Shown piece by piece: positions 22,059 through 34,861 of a DNA stretch of 64,000 nucleotides. The notes beneath the pieces were generated by a model. That model saw nothing but the letters and a program-made list of their open reading frames with translations. It was not told the origin of the DNA and did not search any database. Position 1 is the first letter of the stretch. Each line of letters opens with the position of its first letter. Origin of the DNA: Cucumis sativus (lineage: Eukaryota; Streptophyta; Magnoliopsida; Cucurbitales; Cucurbitaceae); NCBI RefSeq assembly GCF_000004075.3, contig NC_026659.2, positions 26,244,272 to 26,308,271 of the forward strand, in the 5' to 3' direction. A program made the position numbers and the translations under genes.

Positions 22059-24238
22059 CTAGGAAATACCACCACATTGTAACCGAAGGTTCGATGGTGT
22101 CCTTAAATTAGAGGAGGGTAATCTGAAATATTCATGGATCATGTAGATTTTTATAGAGTGGTTTAGAAGATATATGTTCAAAGTTTTGACTATGCCTTTT
22201 GTTTTTATTTTATTGTAATCAAGGCTTTTCGGGGTTGAGGACCAGTGAAGTTCTCTCCTTGAACCTTTTTTTTTCTTTTCTTTTTTTTGGAACTTAAAAG
22301 AAAACAGCTAGCTGGTGAGGATATGAATGTATACACTAATGATAATATCTAGAGTTAGTGACCTTGGGAGCATTTACACCTCAATCTACAAAGTCAATGT
22401 AGAAAGAAACAAAAAGAATATGTTTTTATTTATCTAGATATGCTACGTTACTTTTTTATGTGCTTAATAAGACTTCTGAAAAGAAAAATGTTTGTAGGAA
22501 CAGTTGTGTGTATTAGTGTTCAGTTCTGACTTCCAAATATGATGGCCATGTCCAGGAATTTGTTTGTTATTGAATGCCGCCAAATCTTGTTGATTTGCTT
22601 TGACATAATACACCCTTTTTTCTTCTTGGTTTAATTTTAACATTAAATTATTTTAATTTGTTGCTTTTTTAATATAGTATAATATAATAAATATGATTAG
22701 TTTTGAAGTATGTTTAATCATTGAAAATAGTTCTACACTCAAATAAAACAATTAGCCCAACGGAATACTGTTAAAAATTAGTTTTTTTTTCTTCTTTTAA
22801 AATGTAGCAAAATAAATTAAATTATTTATAAATATAACAAATTATCATCTATCACACTAATACTAATAGATATTTATAAGTGATGACTTAGTTTTGTATT
22901 TATTTAAATAAAAACAAAAAAAAATCTTAAATCTCTAGAAGATTAGATGTTCATGTAAGATTTGGATAAACTCCGAGTCTTCCAAAAAAAAAAAAGAAAT
23001 GAACATTTAAGTCAATTTTGTGGCAATTTTTGAGTGGTTAAGTTGGGAGGTTGATGATCGTTCCACTTTGCTGGAAACAGAATTCAAAATTAGCCTTGTT
23101 CCTCGAGAAAGTTGATAGCAATAAGTGTCCCTTTATTTTGTAGTGAGTTCCCTCCTCTTTAACCTTCCACTTTTTGACTTTAGTCATAATTATATTTATA
23201 CTTTGTCCACCACTGACTGAATTTAACACACACATCCTTCTTCTTCTTCCCTGACTTCCCTTCAATTTTCAGTCTCATGCCAGGGCCCTCTCTACATCAG
23301 GTAAGCTTACAAAATTCTCTCCAATTATCTTCTCTTTGTCTTATCCCAACTCCCCACCCAATATATTTCAACTCTCATTTCATGTATCAAGTTTTTCCAG
23401 AAGTTTAAAGCTCTTACAATTTCAGTGTTTTCTTCCTGCACTTTCTTCTGTTTAACTGAGAAAAATAATCAGAGAGTCAGATTTCTGTATTCTCATACTT
23501 AAGTGGTTGCTGTTCTGTTCCAAATCCAGGAGCATTAGAGAAAGAGAAACCAAGGTAGACAAGGATGAGTGCACACCAACAACAAAACACATTCCATTCA
23601 AATCATATTTATGTTTGTTACATCATAAATCAGGTAAGGAACAAAAAGAAAAAAAAAATGCTGATTCTATACCTCTGCACACCAAAAATACAAAAAGTAT
23701 ATAGGAAACCATTCCACTGGTTATCCTCTACCTGTTTTCATCAGTTTTTTTATCAGTTTTTTGTTTTTTTGCTTCCCTCAATCACTTTTTGTTGGAGGGG
23801 AGTAAGTAATGCGGCCAAAGCATGCTTACTCTTTGAATAGAATGTCTACAAATTGTATCTAGACGTTATATACATGTGGGAAATCAAGCTACAAAAACTG
23901 GGACACCAAAATCACATATTGCAAGAAACTGGAAAGGTGAAAAAAAATGACACACCAAAGCACACTGGTTCGGATGTTACTATTAGAGAAAACCCCACCT
24001 AGGGAGAGAAAAGAAAAAAAGAATGTGGAACACGAGGTTATATGTGTCCCGATGTGTCCGAATGATCCATAACATTCTAGACACGAGTCATGGAATGCAG
24101 ATATCAACATGCCACTATGAAAAATTTTAGGCCGGAATGGCTGCAAACCAATGGAATTTAATTTAAAGAAAAAAAAAAAGAAACTGAATTTTGAACCTAG
24201 ACAATGCAGATTCAGTATTTGGGATGATTAGATAGGTT
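22059..24238. other. 3' UTR of the transporter and intergenic DNA to the MYB gene's 3' UTR
   Basis: The transporter 3' UTR probably covers about 22059-22260. The convergent MYB gene's 3' UTR lies on the - strand below 24239, perhaps to about 23890. The part between is AT-rich with poly-pyrimidine tracts. The small open frames have no recognisable content. Confidence 0.45.
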
Positions 24239-27200
24239 TTATAGACTTTGGAGAAGGGCTCTTTTGCAAGGTGGTGGCTGTGAAGGGTTAACACTGGGGT
24301 TAAGGGAAGGTGACTCCACTCCCAGTGTTTTAAGAAGAAAACTCCTTTCCTGAAAAAGAGAACAAAACAAAACAAATGAGAGGTCAATCATAAAAAGCAG
24401 AGCGGCATACGCATTACAACTACTAATACCCAAAATAAAAGTATTTCTATTGGTTACACCTCCATTTTGTATTTGTTCAAAAAAAATCTAGACAATGAAG
24501 CTAAGATGGTGATAATGAAGCGTTTTTATAAAATGGAGAAAGTAATTTTGGCCATCAAAATTCATTTTGCTGCCATCATGATACTGTTTTTTAAACCAAG
24601 AGACCGTACTATGACATACAGTGTTTCGTATTCTCCATTTAAAACTCTTCCTAATTATAATACTTGAAGAGATCTTGGTACTATTCTGTGGGTAGCCTAG
24701 TCTGATCTTCTCTAATTCCAGATGAAAAAAGAGCCGAAGATTTATCTAGCTGAGTACTACATGTCTACATGATAGTTTGATTTGATCCATGTAATCCATG
24801 TTTGCTAACCCAGACTATCTTCATTTCCTAATGTCTCCTAGTTTGAACCCATTTATCAACATGAACCTCTGTTCAAGAGAACTAAAGTTTCTGATGAAAG
24901 TTCTTGAACTAAAGCAAAATTATCAAACTTCAATTGTAAAAACTGAATCCTCAAACTTTCAAAAATTGAAAATTCGGCCCTTTATGCTCACTTTCATCCT
25001 AATTCCTACTTTACTCTCTCCCGTCCTTCTGAATCCTTTCTGGGACAAGGATGCTGCAGTAAAATGCAAAATGTCTCTTTGTTGTCCATTATCAATGTTT
25101 TTCCCATGGAATACTCTCTCCATGAATTGGATACTACAGTAGCACCAGCCCAGCAGCAACCCAATAGATTTATGGGCTGGATGGGAGGAAATGGAATAAT
25201 GAGGAGGAAGGGGGAGAGAGAGTAGCTGGAGAATGGAGAAAGAAAGTGAGGAAAGATGAGAGTGAAAGAAAGTAAATGGATCCAATTTTTTCTTTCGTGA
25301 AAGTAAAGGATTTAAATTAAAAGACAGTTCACCAGTCCAATTTTTTCACTTATAAAAGTTGGGGGTTTAATTTTTTCCATTAAAAGTCCCTAACACATTG
25401 TTCCCCCAACTCACTGATTGTATAATCCATTAATTCGATTCCTTTTGACAGTTTATCAATTGTGAGCACGAAGATCAATAAATAAGTTTCATAATATGTA
25501 GATAGAGACAGATTTCACTTAAATACTAAATACTAGTTATAACCTGATTATTTATGAATTTGGACTTGTAAAGAACTGTGGTAGACTTCTATGATTGTAG
25601 GTGATTTTAAGGTTTTAACTGAAATCCACATCTCATAAGGGGAAGGTTTGATTTAGGCCTAAGACACTGCTATTTTGAACTGGCAGATTGCTTAAGCCCC
25701 AAAAGCTCCTCATATTTTGCTTTAGTTATATCGTTGTTTATTACTGAAACTGCTTTTCTGTTTAATATGAAAACACAATCACTTGACTGATTTGATTTTA
25801 TTTGTGCAGTAAAACAAAATGTAAAGGACACTCACACTTTCAGAGAATTGTGGGCTGGGAATTCCTGCTGCCAAGGATCTAAAAAGTGGTATTACATGCA
25901 TGGGGGAGCTGAATTCCGAACTTGAAAAGGAAGAGGCAAAGGATTCAATTTTTCGTTCATTGCAACACTTGAAAGTCTCTGCTGCAGTAAAACACTTCAT
26001 CTTCTTAGTAGCACATTATCATGAGAAAGATCAATCGCCTCTATAAGCAATGTAAGAACTTAGTCATTACCTCTCTCCAGGTTTGTCTTTGGAAGTATTT
26101 CTTTTGTAGATTCACCAATATTATATTGCTCTCTGGTGCAACTTGACCCGGATTCAAATTGAGGTTCCTGATGATGAGTCCCTATCTCAGGCTGGCTTTG
26201 ATCTATTTTTTCCTCTGCTGTTTGGGATACAAGTGTTGATCCAGTACTGTATTCTGAACTACCAGGAGATTCGTGGAGATTGGGTTCTCTGCAGGCCATT
26301 TCATTGATAAGGCCAAAAATAAAAAGTAATCCAAATTTGAGAAATAATAGAAAGTATATTTCTGTTACCTCCATTGACTACCATCATTGCTACTCCTTAA
26401 ATCCTCCACTGAACCCTTAGCGTCTTCCAGTTGAAGGTCAATATCCGGAGTTACATATTTGGGTATGCGCATGTTATTTTCTTTGCTTCGACTGAGGAAA
26501 TCTTGGAGAATCTGATTCATATTTAGTGGACATTACAGAAAAAGAAAATAATAAATAATCTATCAAACATCATGTATGAAAATAATATGAAGAATACTCA
26601 AGCATTAATAGGAAGTGAAGTTTCCAATTTTTAGGGAAAGAAGTTAGCAGCAGTATATAATTCAGGATATCCTCTTTTTTATGATGAATACTTGCCATGT
26701 CTGAAAATAAAAATAGAGTTTATTCGTTCGGTCGAGGGAGACATGGAATAAAGATTCATCCCACTGTACTCTTACTTGGTTATCTGCCGTTATCAACATG
26801 CAGCTCAATATCACATAGCACATATAACAGCATTGTTGATAGACAAAGTACCTTCCAAGCATTTTCTAGACTTTGATCTGTATTCTCTGAGTTAACCTTC
26901 AATGCAAGTGAACTGAGTAATTCTGCTTGTTCTGTTAAAGCGGTTACCTTTGGATCATCCTTCTTAATAAAGGTTCCTTGACTTTTGTTACTTTGAGCTG
27001 CTTATGGTGGAGAAATGAAGAGATTAATACCATTATTGTTAGCCCAAAAGTAAATCAAATGATGCAACAAACAAAACCTCCAAGGAGTGATATTCCTTGT
27101 CTCTGCAATGTGTCTCCAGTTTTAACAAAATGATTAGGAAGTTGTTTCTTTAAGTGACTTACTAGCACTTTGACCATCGGCATGGTCAACACTGTTCTCT

Positions 27201-28583
27201 ACCAGTACTGCAAGTGGAGCTCTCAGCTGCTGATCCACTGCTAACTCTGGCTTTTTTGATCCATCCTCAAGCGAGCAACCTTCCGTTGTATGAGATATGT
27301 GTGCTCTCCTAAATGGTTATTTGCAAAATAATCAATTCTTTAATGTGAAGCAATTTCTCGTTAACGTTTCTATTTAGACATCTTGTGTACAAATTATATA
27401 CCTTATCCTCTTTACTGGCTGAGAAGTTTCGGAAGAAACATCATTACTCCCCTTTTGAAATATAACCCTTTTGTTGTTGTGATTGATGAATGAACTTGAG
27501 TTCTCTTTTGCTAATGCTTCGTATTTGGCTCTCTTTTTACACAGGGTGGTAAACCGGTTTTTCACTGCATTGTCCGTTCTGCATGAGCCATATCACAAAG
27601 AAATGCTTAGTGAATTTGCAGCAAAATTGAACTGCAATAAGAAAACTCGACAGTTCTATACCTGCCTGACACCACCTTTGCTATTTCTGTCCATCTATTT
27701 CCAAATATTTTCTGTGCCTGTAGACCAGGTTAATTTATTAGATATAGGGGCATCCAATGACGTGGGAATGCTCAAAAGTTTGAACACATATTGACCATTT
27801 GGCTACTTTAACTTTTAAGAGACCACAGCATGTGCTAATATTTGCTAATCCGAGGCATTTTAACATTATATATCAAGGATTCAATTTCACTCATACAATT
27901 AAGAGATGTAATAAAATTACATTTACAGTAGATTTTAAACTTATAAGATAGCGATTACAGACAATATTTAAATCTCCATTCAAGATTCTCCGCTCTTACA
28001 AGTGGGGGGAATAATCAATCACCTCGCATAGAAGCAAATCCTCTTCTGGAGACCATCCCCCTTTCTTAAAATCAGAATTCAAGTACGTGTACCATCTGAA
28101 ATTTAATTCCATAGGCCATTCACATCAGTGAAACTCGATCAACCCAGAAGAAGAAAACAAGAACTGTTTGAATCAGTTTTGTTACCATGGTTCTCATCAT
28201 TTTCATTTACCTTCTTCTGCACTGTCTTGTTGTTTTATCCTTGAACTTGGATGCAATGATTGCCCAACTGCACAATCAATTCATTCCATCAACAATCAAT
28301 CGAAGTTTCAATAAACTAAATGAGATTAATAGTAGAGTCAATGAGTAGAAAGTGTTCTTACTTTTCTGTTCCATGTTGGTTAATCTGTTCTCTGAGAATA
28401 TCATCCTCCTGAAAACTCCAATAACCCATATCAGAAATCACATCAAAACGATCTATAAACCAGGGAAGCAATCTTCAGAGATCGAAAATAAAAAAAGAGA
28501 GAAACCTGTTGAGTCCAGGAAACGATGTGTCGTTCCTTCTTCTTGGAATCTTCAGTGGCGAGCTTCTTCTTGGTGTCCTGCAT
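24239..28583 (-). CDS. FLP: FOUR LIPS / MYB88-type R2R3-MYB transcription factor
   Basis: Twelve exons on the - strand: 28583-28506, 28408-28362, 28267-28211, 28095-28023, 27717-27662, 27578-27402, 27308-27163, 26997-26852, 26511-26369, 26288-26071, 25981-25836 and 24349-24239. They total 1398 bases, 465 residues. Start MQDTKKKLATEDSKKKERHI; the atypical R2R3 repeats (about 20-122) include NWAIIASKFKDK, RWYTYLNSDFKKGGWSPEED, GNRWTEIAKVVSGRTDNAVK and NRFTTLCKKR. The C terminus carries the family-specific PLFRSLAAGIPSPQFSES, then ERSFLLKTLGVESPS. FLP and MYB88 limit the last division of the stomatal lineage, repressing cell-cycle genes such as CDKB1;1, and also act in roots and female germline. 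An in-frame stop upstream supports this start. The last intron is about 1.5 kb and holds a repeat. Exon 11 has a CAGCAG double acceptor. Confidence 0.94.
24890..25400. repeat. Repeat element with inverted-repeat ends inside the last MYB intron
   Basis: The left part (about 24920-24980: AACTGAATCCTCAAACTTTC, then AAAAATTGAAAATTCGG) resembles the reverse complement of the right part (about 25375-25335: AATTAAACCCCCAACTTTTA, then TAAGTGAAAAAATTGG). The interior, about 25000-25270, is less AT-rich. The pattern fits a degenerate MITE or foldback element lying in the intron 24350-25835. No target-site duplication was identified. Confidence 0.4.
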
Positions 28584-29440
28584 TTGCTTTTATTAATTAC
28601 AATCAACAGTATCTCTTAGGCGCTCCTCCCCTTTTATTGAAACCCACTTGCATGCTAAAGGTAAGCCTTTCTATAGCATATAAAAAAAGGGGGGGGATAA
28701 GAAACTGCAAAGTCCCTAAAAAAGGAACACTTCTCTCTTCACTTTCCTTTAATCTTTACGGATGATACAAAAACACTGTTGGGTTCAAAACGGAACAGCA
28801 GCAATTTCAAGTCGAAAGCGATGCTGAACTTGAAACCTCTCTATCAAAAACCCTATACAAAATCGAAATCGCCTCGGATTCTAACCCTTTATATTTTTGC
28901 TTCTCTCTATTTCTCTTACCCACTTTAATTTCTTCACTATAGAGGCAGTATCTGAGTTCAAATAAACAAAAGCTCCAGGGATTCAAATGGGAAACAAACA
29001 GAGAGAAGTAAGAATCAATGATGAATCCCCCAATCCAATCCAATCCAATCCAAACACAATAAGGATGATGATGATGGTAATCCTGTGGGTTGAATAGGTA
29101 GATCTGGAAATGGAAAAGGGTTTGTGTAAGAAACAGGAATGAAGTAGAAGAAGGGTGAAAGAGAGAGATTTGAGAGATGGAATTGAGGGAAATGAGATGA
29201 GACAGAGAAAGGTCTCTGTTTGAAACACACACACACTCGCTCTCTCTCTCTAGAAGGAGCTTGTGGGGATTTAAAATTGAAGAAAAAAGAGAGATAAAAA
29301 TAAAGAAAAGAAGAATTGAAACAACGGACTCATGGATGAGTGCGCGGGTATGAAGGGAAGTTTGAAAAAGAACGCTGAATTCCATGTGGGGGATACCATG
29401 GTGGCCTCTACTATTCCCACATTTCACTGACAATTCCTTT
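28584..29440 (-). promoter_or_regulatory. 5' leader and promoter region of the FLP-type MYB
   Basis: Upstream of the MYB start on the - strand. It is rich in CT tracts (about 28710-28740, 29150-29280), and an AC/TC microsatellite lies at 29226-29252. CCAAT and CT-rich leaders are usual in plant genes. A 208-codon open frame here is rejected as coding (low-complexity Phe/Ser/Leu). The transcription start cannot be set from sequence alone. Confidence 0.4.
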
Positions 29441-32400
29441 CTTTTTCTTTTTCTTCCTTCTTTTTTTTATATATCTTTTCTCTATTTTAATTTTATATAC
29501 ACATCTTTCATTTTTTTTAATTTTTTTAAATATATATTTTCTCTATTTTAATTTTACAAGCTATCATTCCTCTCTCCAAATCGATTTTTTTACTAAATCG
29601 TCACTCGGCTATGATTGATTTAGTAAATATTCAAACCGACCTCAACCATACTTACATAAATGTAATCACTCAGTTAGGTTGGCTGATTTAACACTAACAA
29701 ATGTTATTTGAAACTTCTCGCCGACACCAATCGACTTATCATGTTCATCCATATTGACAATGTTATAGTAGAAGTTTAACAATGTTGATCCGTGTTTATA
29801 ATTAATAGAAATTGAAATTTGGATATATTTATATATATTTTTATTCATTATACTATATTTGAAAATACTTATTTACATATTGTATTTTATTATTATTATT
29901 ATAATTAATTTTTAAATATAACTAAATAAATTAAAATATTTACCTAATATATTAAAATTTGAAATTCTATCTCTACGACAGAAACTATAATTTTTAAATA
30001 CTTTAAACATATTTCCATTTACAATACTTTCCCTTATTATTATTATTTAACCATTTTAAAATGAATTTGAGATATTAAATTAATTTTTTGAAAACCTACA
30101 TTATTCAAATTTATATATGTATGATGTATGTGTTAATACATGCATGCATGGATGACACATGTGATTCAAGACTGAATATCTTCATTCTCATTGGTCAATT
30201 TCTTTCTTTTTCAAAATAAAATTTGAATAATGTTTCTTTAGAATTATTATTATTATTATCATCATTATTAATAATAATAAATTGATAATTTTGGAAGTAG
30301 CATGAATCACCTTCCTCTAAAGGCTCTTTTTTTCCTTTTTTTTTTCTCCTCTCTTTTTTGGATTTTACTTTTTAGTATTTTATTCTTCTTTGTTCTTTTA
30401 TTTTGTTAATTAATTAATTAGATTAGATCAAATTTGAAATTTAAGAATTTTTAATCTCTATCCAGTTTGGCAGATTACACATTGTATTGGTTCAATAAAA
30501 AATGTCTTTTTATCCTTTTTTTCAAATTTTAAAAATGCTTTTGTTATAAAAAAAAATTAAGAAATTATATATATTCAAATTTTTTAGAAAAATATAATTG
30601 GATCTTCTGACACTTTTAGATTTGTTGAATCTAATTGAAAATATAAGGATTTTGTTTGGCATTGTTTTCCCCCATTAAATATTATTACCATTGGATTAAA
30701 AACCAATGGTAATAATTTTTTCTTTTATGAGGAAATAAAAAGTAGATTAAAAACCCTAATTTCTTCCGGAAAATAATAACAAATAAATAAAGTTTTCAAT
30801 ATTTTGTCTTCTCCCTTTTACATAGAGGTTATTTTAGACAAAAGTTTCCATTTAATATCTAACTTTTTAGATTTACTTCTTTAATCTTGATTTTCTTACT
30901 AAAAACCTTAATTGGGTATTTAACAATAATGTTTATTAATTAATTTAAACTAATTACCAAAGTGAAGTTTTAAAATTGAGATGAAAACAAAATAATGGAA
31001 TGCAGAGACGTTTTACTATTTAAACCTTTTAATTTTACTAAATAATAAATATTAATCATAGAGACTGAAAATGAATATTTAGTAAGTTTTAAAGTTAAAA
31101 GCATACATTTTGAAATTTGGGGATCACATCAATTACTAAAGGTAAGTTTGTAGCCTTTTCAAAATTAAATTGAAATTAAACTTAATATTTAAATACAAAA
31201 AATATAACATTTCGAAATCTATAAACAATCAAATCTATTTATTTCCTTTGTTGTTTAAAAAAGAAAGAACGAGAACGAGAAAAAAGAGACGAGATTGTAT
31301 GATTGAGGAATGGGAGATGACAAGTGGGTCGAAAGGTAACAAGAAATACGAAGAGAGAAATAAAATGTAACAATAAAAAAATAATTATTGACGTGTCAAA
31401 TCTTATTTTGACCTAACAATTTGAATATATAATATAATTAACCGTTTATTTTTATTTTACAACAACCTAAATAAATTTGAACTTTCAATCTTTATTTTAA
31501 CAAAATCATACATTTACTGATGAAGTCCAAAGTTAAAAAAATGTACGTAATGCGTGCAGTCAAAATTTAATATTTTTACGTAGTGGGAAATGTAATATAG
31601 GGTGTGACAAAAATAAATATTTCAAATAATCAATAAAGTGTAGTTGACACATGACTTTTGTGAGAGTTAGAGTGCTCATTTAACAACTCTTTCTTCATCT
31701 CATCTCAAAATAAATAAACTTTTTAAAAAATCACTGTACATTTATTGTGTGTTTAATAATTAATGAAAAATGTGAATCCATGTTTCTAAATTTGAAAATT
31801 TGAAAATTTGAACCCACAATGGTTGGAGGTAATTTGGTTGGTGTGACATTAATAGATATGTGGCCAAATATATGATGAGCAGCATGACTAAATAGTAATG
31901 CCAACTATATGTGATACAGTCAAGTTGAGTCTACCATTAAAATCTTTTTATAATAATTTTAGTTTTGTAATTAAAATCATTTCTTACTTTAATCTTGGTT
32001 TAAAAGAACAAAAAAAAAGGACTAATAATTTGGTATGTGAAATTGTTATTTGATGATCAAGATATGCATCATAAAGAGAGATTTAGGCATAATGTGGTTG
32101 CTGATTACAAGTAAAGGGCTAAAAGTAAAGAAGGCAATGGATTGGAATTGTAATTCAAATAAAATAAAAATAAATTGTTTGTTTGAAAGAAGTTTTGTTC
32201 TTAAACTTAAGTAGGAAAAAACAAATAAACAAAAAAAATGAAAAATATTGGTAATATCGTATCAATTTCAATTTCCAATTTAAAGTTGAAATTTGTAGAT
32301 GAATAAATTGAAAGTAAATAAAAATGATTTCCTTTTCAAATGTTAAAATTTTATTCGTAGCCTCCTTCTAAAAATGTATCTTTCCTTTCCCTATTGAAAA

Positions 32401-34236
32401 AAATCAGAATTAACTTTTCTTACATTTTCAAACTCTAAAATTTGAGGTCTTTGTAACAATCATTTTTCCACCTCCTCTAATCTATTTTCCACTTTTTGTA
32501 ATTCTAAAGATGTTATATCTTTTTCAAACTTCTTTCTCTATACAGATTTAATATATTTGATTCTTTCACTAATATTTATCCCCTTCTCTTTTTCCTTTTT
32601 AATTATTTCCTAACTTTCTTTTTTGTCTAATTTCCCCCCTAATTTTTCTCCCATATTCCTACTTTTCTCTGTTTTCTCTTCCTCTAATTTATTTAACATA
32701 ACTTTTTCACTTAACTTTACTCTTCTTAAAATTTCTCTTTTCATCCTTAACATTTTTTTAATGTCTATATTTTTTTTTATTTCTTTCCTTTCACTTTTAT
32801 TCTTTTTTCTTTAACTAATACCCTCTTTTTTTAAAAGAAAAAAAGAAACTCTTAGACTAATATCCTGTTTGAACAATTTTTATCTGCTGGTTATCTCTTT
32901 AATTAAAAAAACAAAAATAACATACAATATGTTTCAATTTTAATTTTCTTAGAAAAATTACTTTTATTTTCTCCCAATTTCTTAATGATGGTTCAATATT
33001 TCTTGTATTTTGAATTCAGCCAGAATTCAAAAATAAAAACAAACCGATAACAAAGTAACAACTGCCTTTTATTTTAAAACTTGACTTTTTAAATACCCAT
33101 AGTAATTTAACAATATAAAAATGAAATTTAATATTATTTTAATAAAAATAAAAGATAACCTAAAAATATTAGTATATATACAGAAATATTAAAAAGAAAT
33201 AAAAATATAGTTAAATTTGTGAAAGTCCATCCCTTGCAGAAATTCATGATTAATAGACCATACTATATATATATATTAATATATTATCGAGAAACCATAA
33301 TGGTCTATTTAGAGTATTATTGTGTTTGATTTTTGTTTGAAAAGTTTCTATATATTTTATTATTGTCCTAATAAAACCAAAATATGATATTCTATTTTGT
33401 CTCTTTAGTTTTCTATCTACAAAATACATGCACATTTTATTAAAAAGAAAATCAACCTTTTAGAAGATATCTAAATCGTATTCAATACAAACAAAAGAAA
33501 AACCATGAATTTAATTAAATGAGAATAATCTTAAAATTGTTTACAAATACGAGAAATAATAAATTATAAAAATGGTTTGGTGGTTTGAAATTTAATCAAT
33601 CTTTGCTAATATTTAAAGAAAGAAAAAAAGACTTGATAACAAATTTACAAACGGTATATGGAGATTCAAAATTGAAAAAGAAAAAGAAAAAAACTTAGAA
33701 TGAAAGTAATTATTTGCAAGTTCCAACAAAAGAAAAAAATGATGTTACTTTTTAATTATGATGAAAATATAATATTATTCATAAGATTACTACTTCCACT
33801 TTCACAAGTGATATGAACCGATCACCAAATATCCATAACACTTTTGTCTTCATCATCCTACGTGGACAAGATGGAGAACTGACACGTAGGAATGAAAGAA
33901 GCATAATTTAGTCATTTTAACTTCAAATCTTCAAATTGGTGGACCCTACATACAATACTCATCATCCTATCCTTTACTCCCAAACCCCACTTTTGTTGAC
34001 AGCGAAATATCCCGCCTTCAAAGACTTATTGCCATTCCCTTTTTCTTTTTAATTAATTAAGTCTTCATCTTCTCTAAAATATAATTACTTTTTTTAAACA
34101 ATAAAAAAATTTACACTTTCAACTAATTGCTTAAATTTTTAATAAATGGAGATTACCTTTTTCATTATTCTTATTATAGTTTGGAATTGATCTCTATGTC
34201 ATATGTTTTCAATTGGTTAATTTTTTATATTTGATT
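29441..34236. other. AT-rich gene-poor DNA
   Basis: About 4.8 kb of very AT-rich sequence with (TTA)n/(ATT)n short runs (29888-29905, 30243-30285). No protein frame with recognisable content, no known RNA gene and no complete element were seen. Confidence 0.5.
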
Positions 34237-34861
34237 AAAATGGTATTGATATCCCAATATTTCATATATCTTTTAAAGTGTGATAATGTCTATTTGGTCT
34301 CTGAAGTTTCAAAACACATACTTTTGTCTCACATTTTCTAAATACTTTTAAATGATCTATGAGTTAACTTTAATTTAATAGAATACTCACTAGACCGTTA
34401 AGTGTTCATGTGATTATTGATTATATTTGATGATTTGTAAATTATATTAAATTAGCTAAAATATAAATTAAAATAAAAAGTTTAAAATACACTTGTAACT
34501 TTAAAATATATATTTTTATTTAAATGGTTGGTAAAAAAATGTATCATTTTTTTAATCTCAGATTTGAACATTATTTAAATTAATAAAAAAAAAAGTAATT
34601 TAAAATTTATTAATTTCCTTTTTACCAACAAGTTCAGTAAAAAAATACAAAAAAAGCCTTAAAGTTATAGGTATATTTTAAGCCTTTTATTTTAATTCAT
34701 TTTTCAACTAATTAAATATAATTTACGCATCATTCAAATTACCTAATGTTTAGGTCAACACCTAATGGTCTAATAAGCACTTGGTTAAGGTAAAGTTAAT
34801 TCAGAGACCAAATAGACATGAATTTCAAATATTAAGGACGAAAAGTACATTTTACCATTTT
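34237..34861. repeat. Large imperfect inverted repeat (foldback / MITE-like), about 0.6 kb
   Basis: The left arm (34237 to about 34500) and the reverse complement of the right arm (34861 down to about 34630) match in order: AAAATGGTA, TGTCTATTTGGTCTCTGA, GTTAACTTTA/TTAACTTTA, TAGACC(G/A)TTA(A/G)GTGTT, GTAAATTATATT(A/T)AATTAG, then ATTAAAATAAAA(A/G)G. Each arm is about 240 bases, with a short AT-rich centre around 34500-34620. No coding content. The outermost AAAATGG ends may be the termini. A transcript across it would fold into a long double-stranded RNA. Confidence 0.75.

Noticed and set aside
28807..29433. A 208-codon open frame on the - strand upstream of the MYB gene
   Set aside because: Its content is Phe/Ser/Leu-rich low complexity from CT-rich DNA, with no domain. 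It fits the leader and promoter of the MYB gene better.
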